Shown: positions 36,559 to 48,571 of the stretch, piece by piece | Layout: each line of letters opens with the position of its first letter | How positions within the stretch are numbered: position 1 is the stretch's first letter | DNA from: Sanderia malayensis | Taxonomy: Eukaryota > Cnidaria > Scyphozoa > Semaeostomeae > Pelagiidae | NCBI GenBank assembly: GCA_013076295.1 | Contig: RQOL01000863.1 | Location: forward strand, 1,430,180 to 1,494,179 | Length of the DNA stretch: 64,000 nt | Reading direction: 5' to 3' | Position numbers and translations under genes: made by a program | Notes under the pieces: generated by a model | Databases searched by the model: none | Told to the model about the DNA's origin: nothing | Seen by the model: only the letters and a program-made list of their open reading frames with translations

Positions 36559-39500
36559 TTATAGCGATGTGTCCCTAGAAAAAATAAAACCAAACGCTTA
36601 GAAACAGAATGATTTTACTCCATGACGTTGTGATTCAAGATTAAGCATATTCTAAGGGAAGCAGGGAACGGCTATTAAAAGATTTATAGCACAAAAAAAA
36701 CCTATTCAAAAAGGATTTTAACGGTTCTGTTTATTTTCAGTGTCTTATCAAATCATGTGGGAAACCTGATTTCGAAGCATGAAGTATGAACATATATGAA
36801 CCCCCTGTGGCAATGTCTTCAACAAGCAAGGAGTCCACACAAAGAGCCTCGTTTTCAATCAAGGTATGCACTCTTCTCTTATCATTTCAGTTGATTTAAT
36901 AAGTAGATTAAATAACATCGTAGTTACTCACAGTGATTTGATGACGTCATCAAGCTCTTTTAACGTCCCTTCCATTTCCAAGCGAGCTTGTTCCTTCTCC
37001 TCCCGATCTGTTCTGGGCGTAACGCTCGTGATGTCAATGGCGGGTACATCTTCGACTTCGCGAGCTTGACGGCGAAAAATTCGCGTGTCCCTCGGAGCTG
37101 ACGGGACTTTACTCGGGTGCTGCTGCGCTTTACTCGATCCTTCCTGGTTAAATATCTTATCGACGTGGCCTTCCGTCGCTTTGCCATATCCACTGTTGTT
37201 GTTGTTGCTGTCGTCAAATCTCTTCCTTGCTTCGTGTGATTTGACTTTGCCCTTCAGTTCGTTCAATAGCTCGTTCATTGGTGCATACTGCAAGGCTTTT
37301 CTTGGCGAACCCCCATCTTCAGCAACAACATTGGCCACTCTGACAATCTCAGTCTCTTCAGAAGCCACGTGTAAGCTTTCGAATGATACCATGTCGTTCT
37401 CTACGTTATCATTGCTACGGCTTGCTGCGTTACTCGCATCAGCGTTGACGGCTCCAGCGTCTTTAGGCCCATTGTTTGGCTCCGATTTCCGCATAGGTGA
37501 CGCTTGAATCTGCTCTAATAGCGATTGGTTTGGTTTCTCCTCTTGTTTTTGTTGTTGCTGCTGCGAGGCTGTTACTTTTGGTGCGATTCGCAGCGGAGGA
37601 GCTGGCGCCGGGTTACGTAACGGTACCGGCGGAGGAGGGGGTGCTAGCGGAGGAGGAGGGGCATGATATTTCGTGGATTTTTTTGAAGATTTTGGCGATG
37701 CGTTTGTGGGCGCATTAGGTTTACCAGCATTTTTCGATTTACCAACACGCTTGAGTTTGTCTTTTGCATTGAACAGCAATCTTGTAGTCAAACCAAGATA
37801 GCTGCTGTCCTTGCGTTTGGGTTTCGTGTCAAGCTCTTCTCCAACAGCATTACTACCAGCATGCGATTCATCCTGATGATGATCAAGTGAATCTCCTTTA
37901 TCGTAATCTGGCTCTGGGATGTCAATATTATCCCTTGGCTTTTGCTGGACTAAACCAGACGCTCCACTTTCTACTGTACCCACAACATATGAATTCTCTT
38001 CGTGTGGTGCACTTTCCAGCTCATTCGCTGCTCCTTGACATGGCATAATCTGTGGACCAATGGAACCTGCATCTCCATGCATTTTTGGTTCTGCGTTTCT
38101 AGAATTCTGCTGGCTATATTTCGAACCAATCACTTCTTCATGCCGCCTACCCTGAGGAGCTGGTTGAACGTCTGCTAGTCCTGCGTGCAAGGGCAACGAT
38201 CTTGGTACCTGCTCCTTGTCGATATGCATTCCATTAGAAACATCAGGAGCTTTGCCTTGATGACCGGAAACCAACATTCCTGAATGCGACTTGGAATTCT
38301 GTGCAATTGTGGTAGCTCTCTCTTGAGATGTTTGCTGCTTACCATAATTATGGTCATAATCATTATTGAAATCTTTTTGCTGCCCCCCAACAAGTATACT
38401 TTGATATGTTTTGTAGTGTGATTGGTTATCTCTAGATTGATTCCTGGATGATGCCGTGGGCATTGGCCCAACCGAGTCTGCTACACCAGACTGGTCGCTT
38501 AGAACGGTCTTCGCATGACTCTGCATAGCAATATGTTCCTCTTTAAATTTCTTTTTCATTTCAAACACGTTACCCGATTCTTCCAATGCCTTTGAAGTGT
38601 TCATAAAATGCCCTGTAGAGATTCCACCTGGGTGATTCCCGCGTTCAGATACTTTTCCAAAGACACCATTGTCAGACACGTCAGTGTTGATGTTTGGTAC
38701 CGGGCTAGGATTATTCCGCAATGCACTCTTTCTCGGACTCAAATTGCTTCCCGGATGGCCGGCATTCCGGCTCTTACTTCGGGCCCTTCCATTCTTACCA
38801 GTCGCTGATATATCATCGAGACTTTTATACAGAGTGACGTTAGTCGGGTGGATTTTCTCAACCGTGTCCCTGAAACCGACCGCCTTCTTCTTTCCGGGCC
38901 GATGTGCCGGATTCTCATTGACAAGGTAAGCTTCATCCAAGTTATCCATGCTGCGACTTCTTCCGGTCGGACTCAACAGAGACCTCCTTCGCTCTCTTGT
39001 ACTGGCATCGGTCTAGAAACAACAAGACAAAATAAAAATAATACAGCTTTCATTTGGTGGAAAAAACGTATTTTGAGTCGATAAGTAATGTAACACTTCT
39101 AAAACCAACGTATTTTGAGTCCAGAAGTAATGTAACACTTCTAAAGAGGAGGGCTTATAAAACCAAAAATCGGTGAATTTACCGCTGTGGCGACTGCAGC
39201 AGATTTCCTCTCATCCATAGAAGAAGCAGTGAGATTGCGCAGTGGAGACGTTGGTGACCAACTTGCGATCATGTCATCGCTTGACAAAGGCGGAGAATGC
39301 ACTTGCGCTCTGACTGCATGTCTGTTGGAAATCGTCGGGTCCAGAATTCCCCGACCACCAACATCAACATCAACAGCCTTCATATCATTGCTAACGATGC
39401 TCTTGCCCACGATTTCCGAGTACTTGTTGCCACCGTCCATGCGCAGTTTATCCTGACTTGTTGCAGTTGTAGGCCCATTATGTTGCTGACTTTCAGTGGA

Positions 39501-42500
39501 CTTCCTCACATGATTATTGACAACAGAAGAGTCCTCTCCACTGTCACCAGGTAGAGGCTTGAAATACGACGCCTGTGCACCAGTTAGAGGCTTCTGTTGT
39601 TGTTGCTGTTGATGTTGTTGATGTTGATGTTGATGTTGTTGTTGTTGTTGCTGTTGTTGTTGTTGTTGTTGTTGTATTTGGGGCAATGCTTCCTCTTCTT
39701 CGACCCTTGCTGAGCTGCTTCCTTCTGCACCCTCAAAGCTTCGCGTCTGATGGCCAGCTCGAAAGTGTGGCATGGAAATAGAAGATGCCGGATCGGGCAT
39801 TGAGAAGACGGAGTTCTTATTCGAAGATGGCAACCCCATCAATGCTGCAGACATAGCTTGCATACTTGGTGAGTTTGAACCCGTCGTTGTACTTGAATTT
39901 CTTGTCTGCAACTTTGGACTTGAATTTCTTGCCTGCAACTTTGGGCTTGAATTTTTTGGCTGCAACTTTGGACTGCCATAAAGTTGATTCGTTTCGAGGG
40001 CAGTACTTTGCAGCGGTAGAGAGCTGCGTTTCTTATCCTTGTATAGTCTCAAGCTGTTTCGCGCCGTCTCCATATCGATGCGCTTCAAGAGGAACTGATT
40101 CTCCCTCGGCAAATTAGACTCGAATTGAGCGATGGCTTTCGCCACAGTGGATTCCTTAGCCTCGTCTTCAGATGTTCCAAGAGACTGACGACGCTTGGCT
40201 TGTTGAAACCCCACGGGAGCCTCTTCTGGGTGAAGCAGGGTGTTCTTGTCTAATTTCACGGGGGGTTTTCGGCCAGGAGGGCATGCTATAGTAATGTCAA
40301 TGTAATTCTGTAAGGATAAAGAATATTGTTATTTACAACAATTTTGTTTAGTCATTAATTGTTCAGCAAAGCGAATTATTTCATCATTTAAACTGCAATA
40401 GCGTGTACTGAAAAGTACTGAAAAACAACTCGTACGATTGTGAAAGAAAACATGCCTTGAAACGAGCTAACGAAACTCATCCAATTGAGTTCCTCAGTAC
40501 CTCACTAGCTTTTAATGTTGTTGTTGTTAATTGTTGACCGTTCACTGTGAAGCAGTGTTTATTAGCGACTTAAGTAATGTGTTTAAGAGGCATACTTACC
40601 GTCAATCGACCCATGGCTTCCTGGAGAGCATCGTGAGCCTCAGCCAAACTCAATCCCACCAAATCAACACCTTCGACATTCAGCAGCGCGTCACCCCTCT
40701 TCAAAAAGCCTGCAAAATAGCAGCATTCAACAAATTTACGTACAGCATTGCTGACAAGAGGCGGAAAAAATGAGCAGTTCAGCAAAGCTCAGCATCCCGC
40801 GATTGGTTGAGCGATAAGTTAGTAAGGCAGGATAATTACCATTTTCAGCAGCAGCACCACCTTTGACCAGATTTCGAACAACGATTCTCTCGTTCTTCAT
40901 TTCCAGATCAATCATTAAAGGTGCAGTCTACAAACAAAAGTAAGCACAACTGCAAAACACTGCCTGATTCGAGTACTAGAGCCAACTGAACTCGAACAAA
41001 GCAGCCATGTCTATTTTAAGAGCTTCCCAAAAACACAAACTCTGCGTCTTGAATTGTTGGGCCTTTTAAACTGTTCAGATTATCAGACTTAAAGGCTTGA
41101 GCCACAACATCCTCATAAATTGGCACTTAAAGGGATAAGAACCTTGCTTTTGTACAAACGGTGGTGAATGGAGTGCTACCTTTAAGATTGACACAAAATG
41201 GACATCTTTTCCTTGAGTTATTTCCTCGTCATACTGCAAACGAAACAGCAACACGATTTATTTATCATGAATATGCTTGCTTGTCTGTTCAGTGATAGTC
41301 ATAATAAGAACAGAAGTTCATGATATCATGAACAGGAGTACTTATGAGTGCGATGATTCATGACATGATTGATCCGCGGTAAATAAACTTCAAAGTAAAG
41401 CTTCAATTAGCATGTCGGGGGATTTAAAATAGTCTTCATAAATGCAAACCTCAAAATTATTCCTTCCAGGTTCATGTTCATCTTCATCAACTTCTTCATT
41501 CGTCTCGTCTTCTTCAACAGAATTGGTTGGGTTTTCTATCATTTCAACATTCAAACTAAAATTTAAGTATATCAGATATATTTCATTTCGGTGACATCAC
41601 ATTGAAATCATCTTTACCCCCGTCCAAATACGTTTTAACATATTTCTAAGCAAAAGCAATTGATTATTATGTCAATCCAGGGGGAAAAGGAACGCTCGAG
41701 TCTCTTACTTCTCTCCAAACGAGACTTGCTTTATCTTTTCCCTTTCGTCTCCCTCTGATAGGAGAATAGGCACCAAAACTACAAAAGTCGCAAATCGCTT
41801 ATTAAGCTTCCTTTATATCATGACTTCTTCAGTTAGCTTCCCGCGATGACAGATTGCAAAGATATCCAAAACAATAGCTATGATGATTATCGACTTAATT
41901 AAATAATACGCGTAGATGAAGGTGATAGCTAAGCCAACCTTTTTGTCTGTCCTTTTTTTTCCTTCTGAAATGCTCTGCAACTTCCTAGAGAAATGACAAA
42001 ATAATGCAGTCGCATTCAACTAGGGTTGAGTGGAGTAGGAGTTGATACTGATACACGACTGTGCTGTAGGGCAGGAAAGATGAACAGTGCTAAATAACCC
42101 TAAAAACAAACTTCGTTGTGTCTAACGATCATCGTTAGGTCTCTTCTTGATTTCAAAGCTTCAACAGCCTAAAATAAGAACGAGGCTCAATAAATAACGG
42201 TTGTATATCAAAGCGAATAAAGCAATAACTTGAAAGTTATTCTCTTCAAATTTGGGCGTCGTTTAAAAGCATGTTGACGTATGTCCTGAAGAGCTTCGCA
42301 AAACGCAAGATACAACAAAATTCAAGAAAAAACTAAAATCGTTTTACTAATAAATAAAATTGATAATTTATTTTAGTTATGGAATTATTTATTTTCCACT
42401 GTTGAGGAAACAAACAAACGGTTGTCTTGGTTGTAGAACCAGTGAGTAAACAATCGCTTATTAGTATTATTATTATTATTATTATTATGTCATGCAGAAT

Positions 42501-45500
42501 AACGTCCGCAACCATCAAGCAAATGGCCGGGAGCGTGAAAATCAACTAATACAATTAACGGTATGTTAAGTAATTGTATTAAGTCAGTATGCGTCAAATC
42601 CATACCTCTGAATGCTTGATGCTCTCAAATCCTCTGCCATTCACATTCAAAATCTGATCGCCAACCTTTCGATATGGAAAACGTAAATATAATGCATATA
42701 AAAGCAATGGTATTATAATATAAAAAGCAATACAGTACTATGCCACAATCAAAGTTAGGGTCAGCTAATGTTGTAATAGCTAACCTTCAGACCAACTTGC
42801 TCAGCTAGTGAGTTTGTTGATATTGCAGAGACGTAGATTCCTTTGTGATTAGCAATGCCACTGCCAATGCTTGAAAAATTAGAGAAAATTAATATAAATA
42901 TAAACTTGTAGACTTGACGTGATCATAAATTCAGGCCTCAAAGTGCTAAGGACCCCTAACTGTCAGCTCTACCTGCAGCCTAAGCCCTCCTTGCCAATTT
43001 TGAATGCCAACATTCTGTCATCTTGTCGAGCTGGGCTTGCAACCTTCGAAGGAAAGAATTAGGTGAGAGCACCAGGAAAGAAAGCAAAATAAAAAAACAT
43101 TCGATCTATTGTACCAAAACAGGTTCGAGTTAGCTTAGCTGCTGAAAATGGGCATTTGTGAGGTAGCTTAGCACAGATTATTACCTGAGATTGACCAACT
43201 GCAAGATTAACAAAATTGGAATCCTGAAAATAATAGAGAACAATTTATAAAGCTTTCTTTGAGAAAGCTGGGGGATATAGTCGTCCACAATACTTGGGAA
43301 ACTATTGAGAATATTGCACAGGTGGTATTACTGAGGAGATAAGCACACTGTTGCTGATTCTAACGAATGATAAATAGCGACAGCCGTTGTTCCTACCCAA
43401 AGATCTGGTGGGCCAATGCGCATGTTTGGGTCTATTTCTTGCCATACGATTCGGTTGTTCCTGTAAAATATCATAGCATAAGAAATGACAGTAGTCAAAA
43501 CCTCCTAGATTAGGTAGCATTTCGTGTTGCCTTTCAAAAGAACGAATCGACCATCCAGGGGGTAATATAGGAGAGCATTATGTGAAAACAACGACTTGCA
43601 AGGACTTTAAGAACAAACGTCTTACTCTTTGCTTGGAATTTTGCCCATATCTGAAAATAGGAGAAATATAATCTGTTAGAGAGCCTTGATGATGATTATG
43701 ACGATTGTGCTATTAGTTGTATAGTAAACGATGTTCACAATTAATACAGCAAAGGATGTACAATGATATGAAGTAGTAAGCTACATGATGTTGAATAAAC
43801 CCACTTCTAGTCACAAAAGTAACAGATCTTTTGTTTTTCATCAAATTAATAACTTCATCGTGTGTTGATTCATGCAAGACAAGACCATTTACTTTTAATA
43901 TCTCATCGCCAATCTAAAACAAAAATAAAATATATAGTTAATTTGACGATGGTTTGCATAGGCTGTGAGCTGGCACAGGATACTATGGAATTCTTACTTT
44001 GAGTCCCGAGGCGTGCGCTGCGGAGCCGGGAATGATTGACGTCACGTAGACGCCGATTTCATGTTCTTTTCCTGAAAACGAGCTGAAAACGATTATTCGA
44101 TGCTCAATTAGATGCCAGCCCCCGTATAGGTAAATTTATATGCTAACAATGTCATTATATCTCGCAGGTGAATTGGTGGCTGTGAAGGGATATTATAGAC
44201 AAATCAAAGAGAAAGAGCCAGTATTGGTGGAGAGGCAATAGTCAGCCAAGCTTTGACCTGCGTGAAAGGATTAAGGTAGGATATTTCTAATTTTATCATC
44301 AAGTCTGATAGTCAATGTGGATTTTCTCTTTAGCTTCTCATACCGAAATCGAAAAGTTCATTGTATTTATGGGTGGAGTTCGGTACAACATGGAACTATC
44401 ACGTCAGCATAAAAACGTGGCTTACCGCCTTTGAATTTGAATCCCAATGATTCGTTTCCATGCCTTTTCAAGTGTGCTATTCTCTCGCCAGTCCTGCAAC
44501 ACAAAATTAACAAGGATGTCACATACTACACATTGCAACATCATTGTCGATTGTACGCAATGATTTTCGAAATAACTCGGGTGGGCTCTTGTCCAGCATG
44601 CAGAATTAAAAATATTCAATAAATCCTGCAGCAAGAGAGCAATAAAACGTGTCTATTTTATACAGCAATCCACAGCGTGTGTGGTTGCTTCAAATACAGC
44701 AAATATCCCCTAGAAAAAATTATAGCACTGTGGGAGCAATGTTGCCATGCAAATTAGCTACATACCTGGCCCCTTCTGTCAATTTATCATATGCAAAAAG
44801 ATGTTCTGGTGGAATCAGCGCCCTAAAGATGAACATGGAATAAATTGAGACGCATAAAGAAAAATAATCAGAACTTTGCTTAATGTTGTTTGCTTCACGT
44901 TATTATGTTCCGTACCGTATCTCTTTAAACAATGGATACTTCTTCATTGTGTCGAGGACAATTTTGAGGTCTCGCACAAGACGCTTGATCTTCTTAGATC
45001 TGTAGTCCAAAATAAACAACATGGTTAGTGCTTATAGTATTTTTTAGAGATTTATCTATTATCACAGTTGAGAATTTAAACATACTCATGATAATTTCGT
45101 AATGCATCCAATAGCCGTCCTCTCTCCTCTTCTGTTTCCAATATTGAATCAACCTGAAAATTCCAACAACAAATACATTATAATACATTATAATACATGG
45201 AATCAGCTGCAGCACTACGATGCTTGCATGTTGCAACAACTGTGCTGAATTAATGAGATTTGAGTGCAGAGATTTACAACTACTTGAGCGTATAGATGTA
45301 TGTGTGGAGACAACAGAAAATTATATGAAGTCTACAGCATGTGCAGGACAACAGTGATTTAGCGACTAATGTTATTTACAAAGATCATAACAAAATATGG
45401 ATTTGAGATACAAGACAACAAGATATGATCAGAATATATAAATAAATTACAATTTTTGTCAACAATTATAGCATAACAATCTTTGATCGGTACAGAACTT

Positions 45501-46641
45501 CAAAATAGCTTTGAAAATCAGAAACATAGCAAAACATAATACTATTAACGCTTCTAGGTCTGCCAAATAAAGCATACTAAAATACCTATATATATAAATA
45601 AATATATATATATAAATATCTATATCTATATATATATATTATATCTATATATATAATATATAGATAGACAAGCAACATCTGATTGCTGCTTCAGACATCA
45701 ATTTCTCCACTTGTTTTATTTTTTACCTTGAGTAAGAATTCTGTCGCCGATACAGGCAGCTCAATAGCTATACCACTGCCCTTGTTTCTGCTAAACATTC
45801 TCGGTGTTGAAAACTTGAAATTGCCTGATATTTCAAGTCCATTTTCCTCATCGCTTGGCACCGAAATATCCTTCATTTTTATTACCTATGCCTTCCCTGT
45901 TTCAGCATTTCATTATTTTTTATTACCTTCACAGTCCTAACGGTTTCCATGTTAACAGCCTAGTTTAACAGGTACAGGTTCTGTGAATAGTTCAGAAATA
46001 TCAATTCTTGCTATCAGGGGGGCTCAGGATTAAAAACCCAAATCATAAATGCATAATTGAGTCAATGTTTATTACAATCATGAAATTACAAAAATTTTAA
46101 TTGAAAATTTTGGCTAGAAATCTCTCCATAGAAAACACTTTTTTGATCAAGAAGTACATGCAAAGCAACAAGCCAAGATATTGAGCTCTTTTAACGATAT
46201 TTTGAAGTTGGAAATTTTAAACATTTCTGTATTCCATTCCAGGAAACAAAAAGCACGAATGTAGCATGGATTCCGGTTGGCGAACCACCCTGCCCCCTTC
46301 TCGACAGCAAATGTGGTTGCATTAATAATAAAGGAATTCAACAGGTACGCCTATCAGTTTTAATTCTATCATTCACTAACTCAATAGGGATTCATTCATT
46401 GGTTTCACATTACCAGATCATTCAGTGGTGTTTATAAAGCTTGAATTTACTCTCTACACGGTTTAAAGGGACAATCACACTGGTGTAGAGGGCTGCATTA
46501 TCATAATAAGATCAAGGAAAATGGTCATTTAGAAAGGAATTAAAAGCATCTAGGCCTAATCCCGATCAATTTTCTTAATACCTTGCTTCGGAAATCTTTT
46601 GCCTGCGTAGCTATCTCATTTTGCTCTTTAAAAGATGCCAT
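36559..46641 (-). CDS. USH1C: Harmonin (USH1C)-like three-PDZ scaffold with long Q/P-rich tail
   Basis: Scaffold of stereocilia and microvillus tip-link complexes in vertebrates. Minus-strand exons, all in phase: 46582-46641, 45086-45153, 44916-44999, 44766-44822, 44426-44493, 43998-44071, 43805-43913, 43626-43650, 43397-43460, 43185-43223, 42973-43043, 42785-42869, 42606-42665, 42108-42168, 41709-41778, 41450-41555, 41180-41233, 40840-40927, 40600-40709, 39183-40307, 36932-39012, 36559-36574; about 1524 residues. HHD domain at 1-110 (KDFRSKVDSIL, LPLF-like YPLFKEI). PDZ1 about 98-180 (ESLGFKF), PDZ2 about 228-305 with harmonin-type GLGCSI, PDZ3 about 374-465 (GKDVHFVSI, NYIDITIACPP). Human harmonin ends soon after; here about 1050 residues follow with poly-Gln, poly-Pro and Ser-rich stretches. 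The donors of exon 14 and the last tiny exon are the weakest calls. Confidence 0.85.
39590..39680 (-). repeat. Poly-glutamine coding microsatellite
   Basis: GTTGTT-type tract (CAA/CAG/CAT codons on the minus strand) encoding an uninterrupted Gln run followed by mixed Gln/His in the harmonin-like tail. Likely length-variable between alleles. Confidence 0.9.
45585..45670. repeat. TATA/TATC microsatellite
   Basis: Runs of TATATA, TATCTATA and AAATATAT between the two candidate first exons of the harmonin-like gene, just after the donor side of the alternative exon. Confidence 0.85.
45727..45876 (-). other. Alternative first coding exon of the harmonin-like gene
   Basis: ATG-started 50-codon exon ending at a good donor (CTCAAG|GTAAAA). 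It ends in phase 0, like the upstream first exon 46582-46641, so either can join 45153. Both end in a similar motif before the join: KDFRSK in the upstream exon and EFLLK here, matching human REFRHK. That makes two mutually exclusive N-termini from separate promoters plausible. Confidence 0.5.
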
Positions 46642-47851
46642 TTTGATTTAATTCAAAATATACTCCTTCATTGTAAAGTGGGCTAAAAAATTTCATTTAT
46701 CATCATTATTTCATTGCAATGCAAAATTGCAGAATCTCCAAGACTCCATTATATCCACTTCCGGGATATTTTTCTCGGTACAAAGAGTAATCAAAATTAA
46801 CATCAAAGGTGGGCAGGATTGTTGAGATCATGCGCTGCGCACAGTAAATGATTGAAAAGTGTTTTGAATGCTCAAGGATGTTAAAGTCGCTAGATTCAAG
46901 GATTTTGGTTGAGTATTTATGGTAGGGTAGAGAGACCCCGGGGGGGGGGGGTACTCCCATTATGGCCTGACAGGGGGGTCCAGTCGGTTTGAGGGTCTGA
47001 TCAAATGGCTACCAAATGGGCCAATTTAAGAAAATAACACTACCATTTGGGGGTATTTTCTGAAGTTGTTATTTTTTTGAGGGTTCTTCCAGTTGATTGC
47101 TGAGATGACTTATTACGAGATCTTGATTGTGTCTCATTTTCGTTTTTTACAAATTTGCTTTCAAAACGAGACTGAAATTGTGACTTCAAATTCATCATAC
47201 GTGTTTATAAAATTATTACTGGATACTACCAAATGGCATCATTTTAGTTTTAATACTACCATTTGAGGGTTGTTGCAAAAATTACACCACCATTTGAGGG
47301 TGATTTTTAAAATCTTAGCTTTGGCCCTCTTTAACCCTGACTGGACCCCCCTGTCAGTCCACAATGAGAGTACCCCCCCCGGGAGAGAGACTCGACAATT
47401 ATTTGCCTCTTGAGGAATCTATGGTGAACAGGAACATCGAAAAAAGTTGTCAGACTATTGAAAGAGAGATCTTTCAGTTTATGTATACAGATAGTTTCCA
47501 ATTATTATATCTCGCCTTAAACCACTTAAACTAAACAACACTTTAAATCAGCAGAGCAAAATGTTTGAACTTAGAGTATGTGACAGTTTGATTATTATTA
47601 TTATTATTATCAATTTATTTAAAGTTGGTGGTTTACAATAGCTACAGCTAATTAATACCAACTAGAAAATATAATAAACTAAATACAATGTTAAAGTGAA
47701 GTGTTAAAAACGTGTCATATCTAAAATGTAAAGCAAATGTAAAAGTCATAATTTAAACTGCAATAAATTTCTGAAAATAGTTGCATTTAGATGAAGTCCA
47801 AATCTTGTACAAAGGTTTTGCAAAGTCTGCGGTTGCAAGTTGATGCCTTGT
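46642..47851. other. Spacer with foldback element
   Basis: Region upstream of the harmonin-like first exon and downstream of the fibrinogen-like gene. From about 46880 it belongs to a segment duplicated at about 50980. It contains the insertion described at 46937-47383 and a TTA microsatellite near 47590. No gene seen. Confidence 0.5.
46937..47383. mobile_element. Non-autonomous element with 8-bp target duplication (hAT-like)
   Basis: About 447 bp bounded by inverted ends (CCCGGGGG, GTACTCCCAT, CTGACAGGGGGGTCCAGTC and their complements). The flanks are direct repeats AGAGAGAC. The duplicated segment at 51030 has a single copy of this sequence with no element, so it is an empty site. An 8-bp duplication is typical of hAT transposons. 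No transposase frame inside. Confidence 0.75.
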
Positions 47852-48571
47852 TTACAAATATCCCCCGAACCAGTACTGGGTAGTAGCACTTGGGCCAGAG
47901 GTGCACCTAAACTTGGGGTTGACGATGGAGTCGTAGTAATAACCAAAATTATTTTCGCTACTGACTGAACCTCCTATTGCCGCTCCTGCGTACTGGCATG
48001 TATTAAAGGTGCTGTCAATATGAAGGGTGTAAGCGTTTTTGGCTTGCCAAAATGGAGCAGTGACGTGATAACGAGCATGACCACGTATGTTGATGTATTC
48101 CACCTTTTTGCACGCCCCACCGCCTAGATAACTCATAATGTCAAAGTCCTGAAAATTTCCCCTCATGTAATCCCTGTAGTCGACTTTGAACTTATCAAAA
48201 CTGCAAGTGGCTCTCCAATGAGTGGAGTGTGACTGCAAATACAACATTTGTGCCTTCGATTGTCTGTAGGCGACCCAGTTTGGCGATTTCCTGTTTACTG
48301 GAACATCTGTTGAAAATGGACTTGCTTTAAACGCCGCCAAATCCTTGTTTTCCAATGACCACGAGTTAACAAGCGTCCAAGCTGACCCAGGCTCGGAGAT
48401 AAGGTCACAGTAGACTGTGACAGTGTCGCCACTTGGGCCAGCAACGGTATAGAATCCGTTTATGCTAGCTCCATTTTTCATATGGTCCAAACACGACCTT
48501 GGAATTGCTTTTATTGGCACAGCATTGGTGGAATACACCATAAGTATAATTTGAAATGCCAACAGCAACAT
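47852..48571 (-). CDS. Secreted fibrinogen-like protein (skeletal organic matrix protein 5-like)
   Basis: Single-exon gene of 239 residues. It begins with a clear signal peptide (LLLAFQIILMVYSTNA), then a short fibrinogen-C-like module: CLDHMKNG, GFYTVAG, VYCDL, WTLVNSWS, STHWRATCSF, CKKVEYINIRG, GFxxYY and RCTSG near the end. This arrangement resembles a family found in cnidarians and known from coral skeletal matrix (USOMP5-like); I recognise it from memory only. Function unknown; secreted or matrix-associated is inferred. An upstream in-frame ATG at 48646 would add 25 basic residues, but in the tandem copy that ATG is lost and the frame differs, so 48571 is preferred. Confidence 0.75.
   Translation of the reverse strand: MLLLAFQIILMVYSTNAVPIKAIPRSCLDHMKNGASINGFYTVAGPSGDTVTVYCDLISEPGSAWTLVNSWSLENKDLAAFKASPFSTDVPVNRKSPNWVAYRQSKAQMLYLQSHSTHWRATCSFDKFKVDYRDYMRGNFQDFDIMSYLGGGACKKVEYINIRGHARYHVTAPFWQAKNAYTLHIDSTFNTCQYAGAAIGGSVSSENNFGYYYDSIVNPKFRCTSGPSATTQYWFGGYL

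Noticed and set aside
39575..39781. Val/Asp-rich open frame on the plus strand
   Set aside because: Antisense translation of the poly-Gln microsatellite.
36928..40307. The large tail exons as a separate gene next to the harmonin-like gene
   Set aside because: The 1125-nt exon starts with the last strand of PDZ3 (NYIDITIACPP) and runs in the same frame into the tail, with matching phase at the following intron. One gene is the simpler reading.
46937..47383. G-rich inverted repeat as a quadruplex regulatory element
   Set aside because: Comparison with the empty copy shows it is a transposon insertion; a secondary role cannot be excluded.
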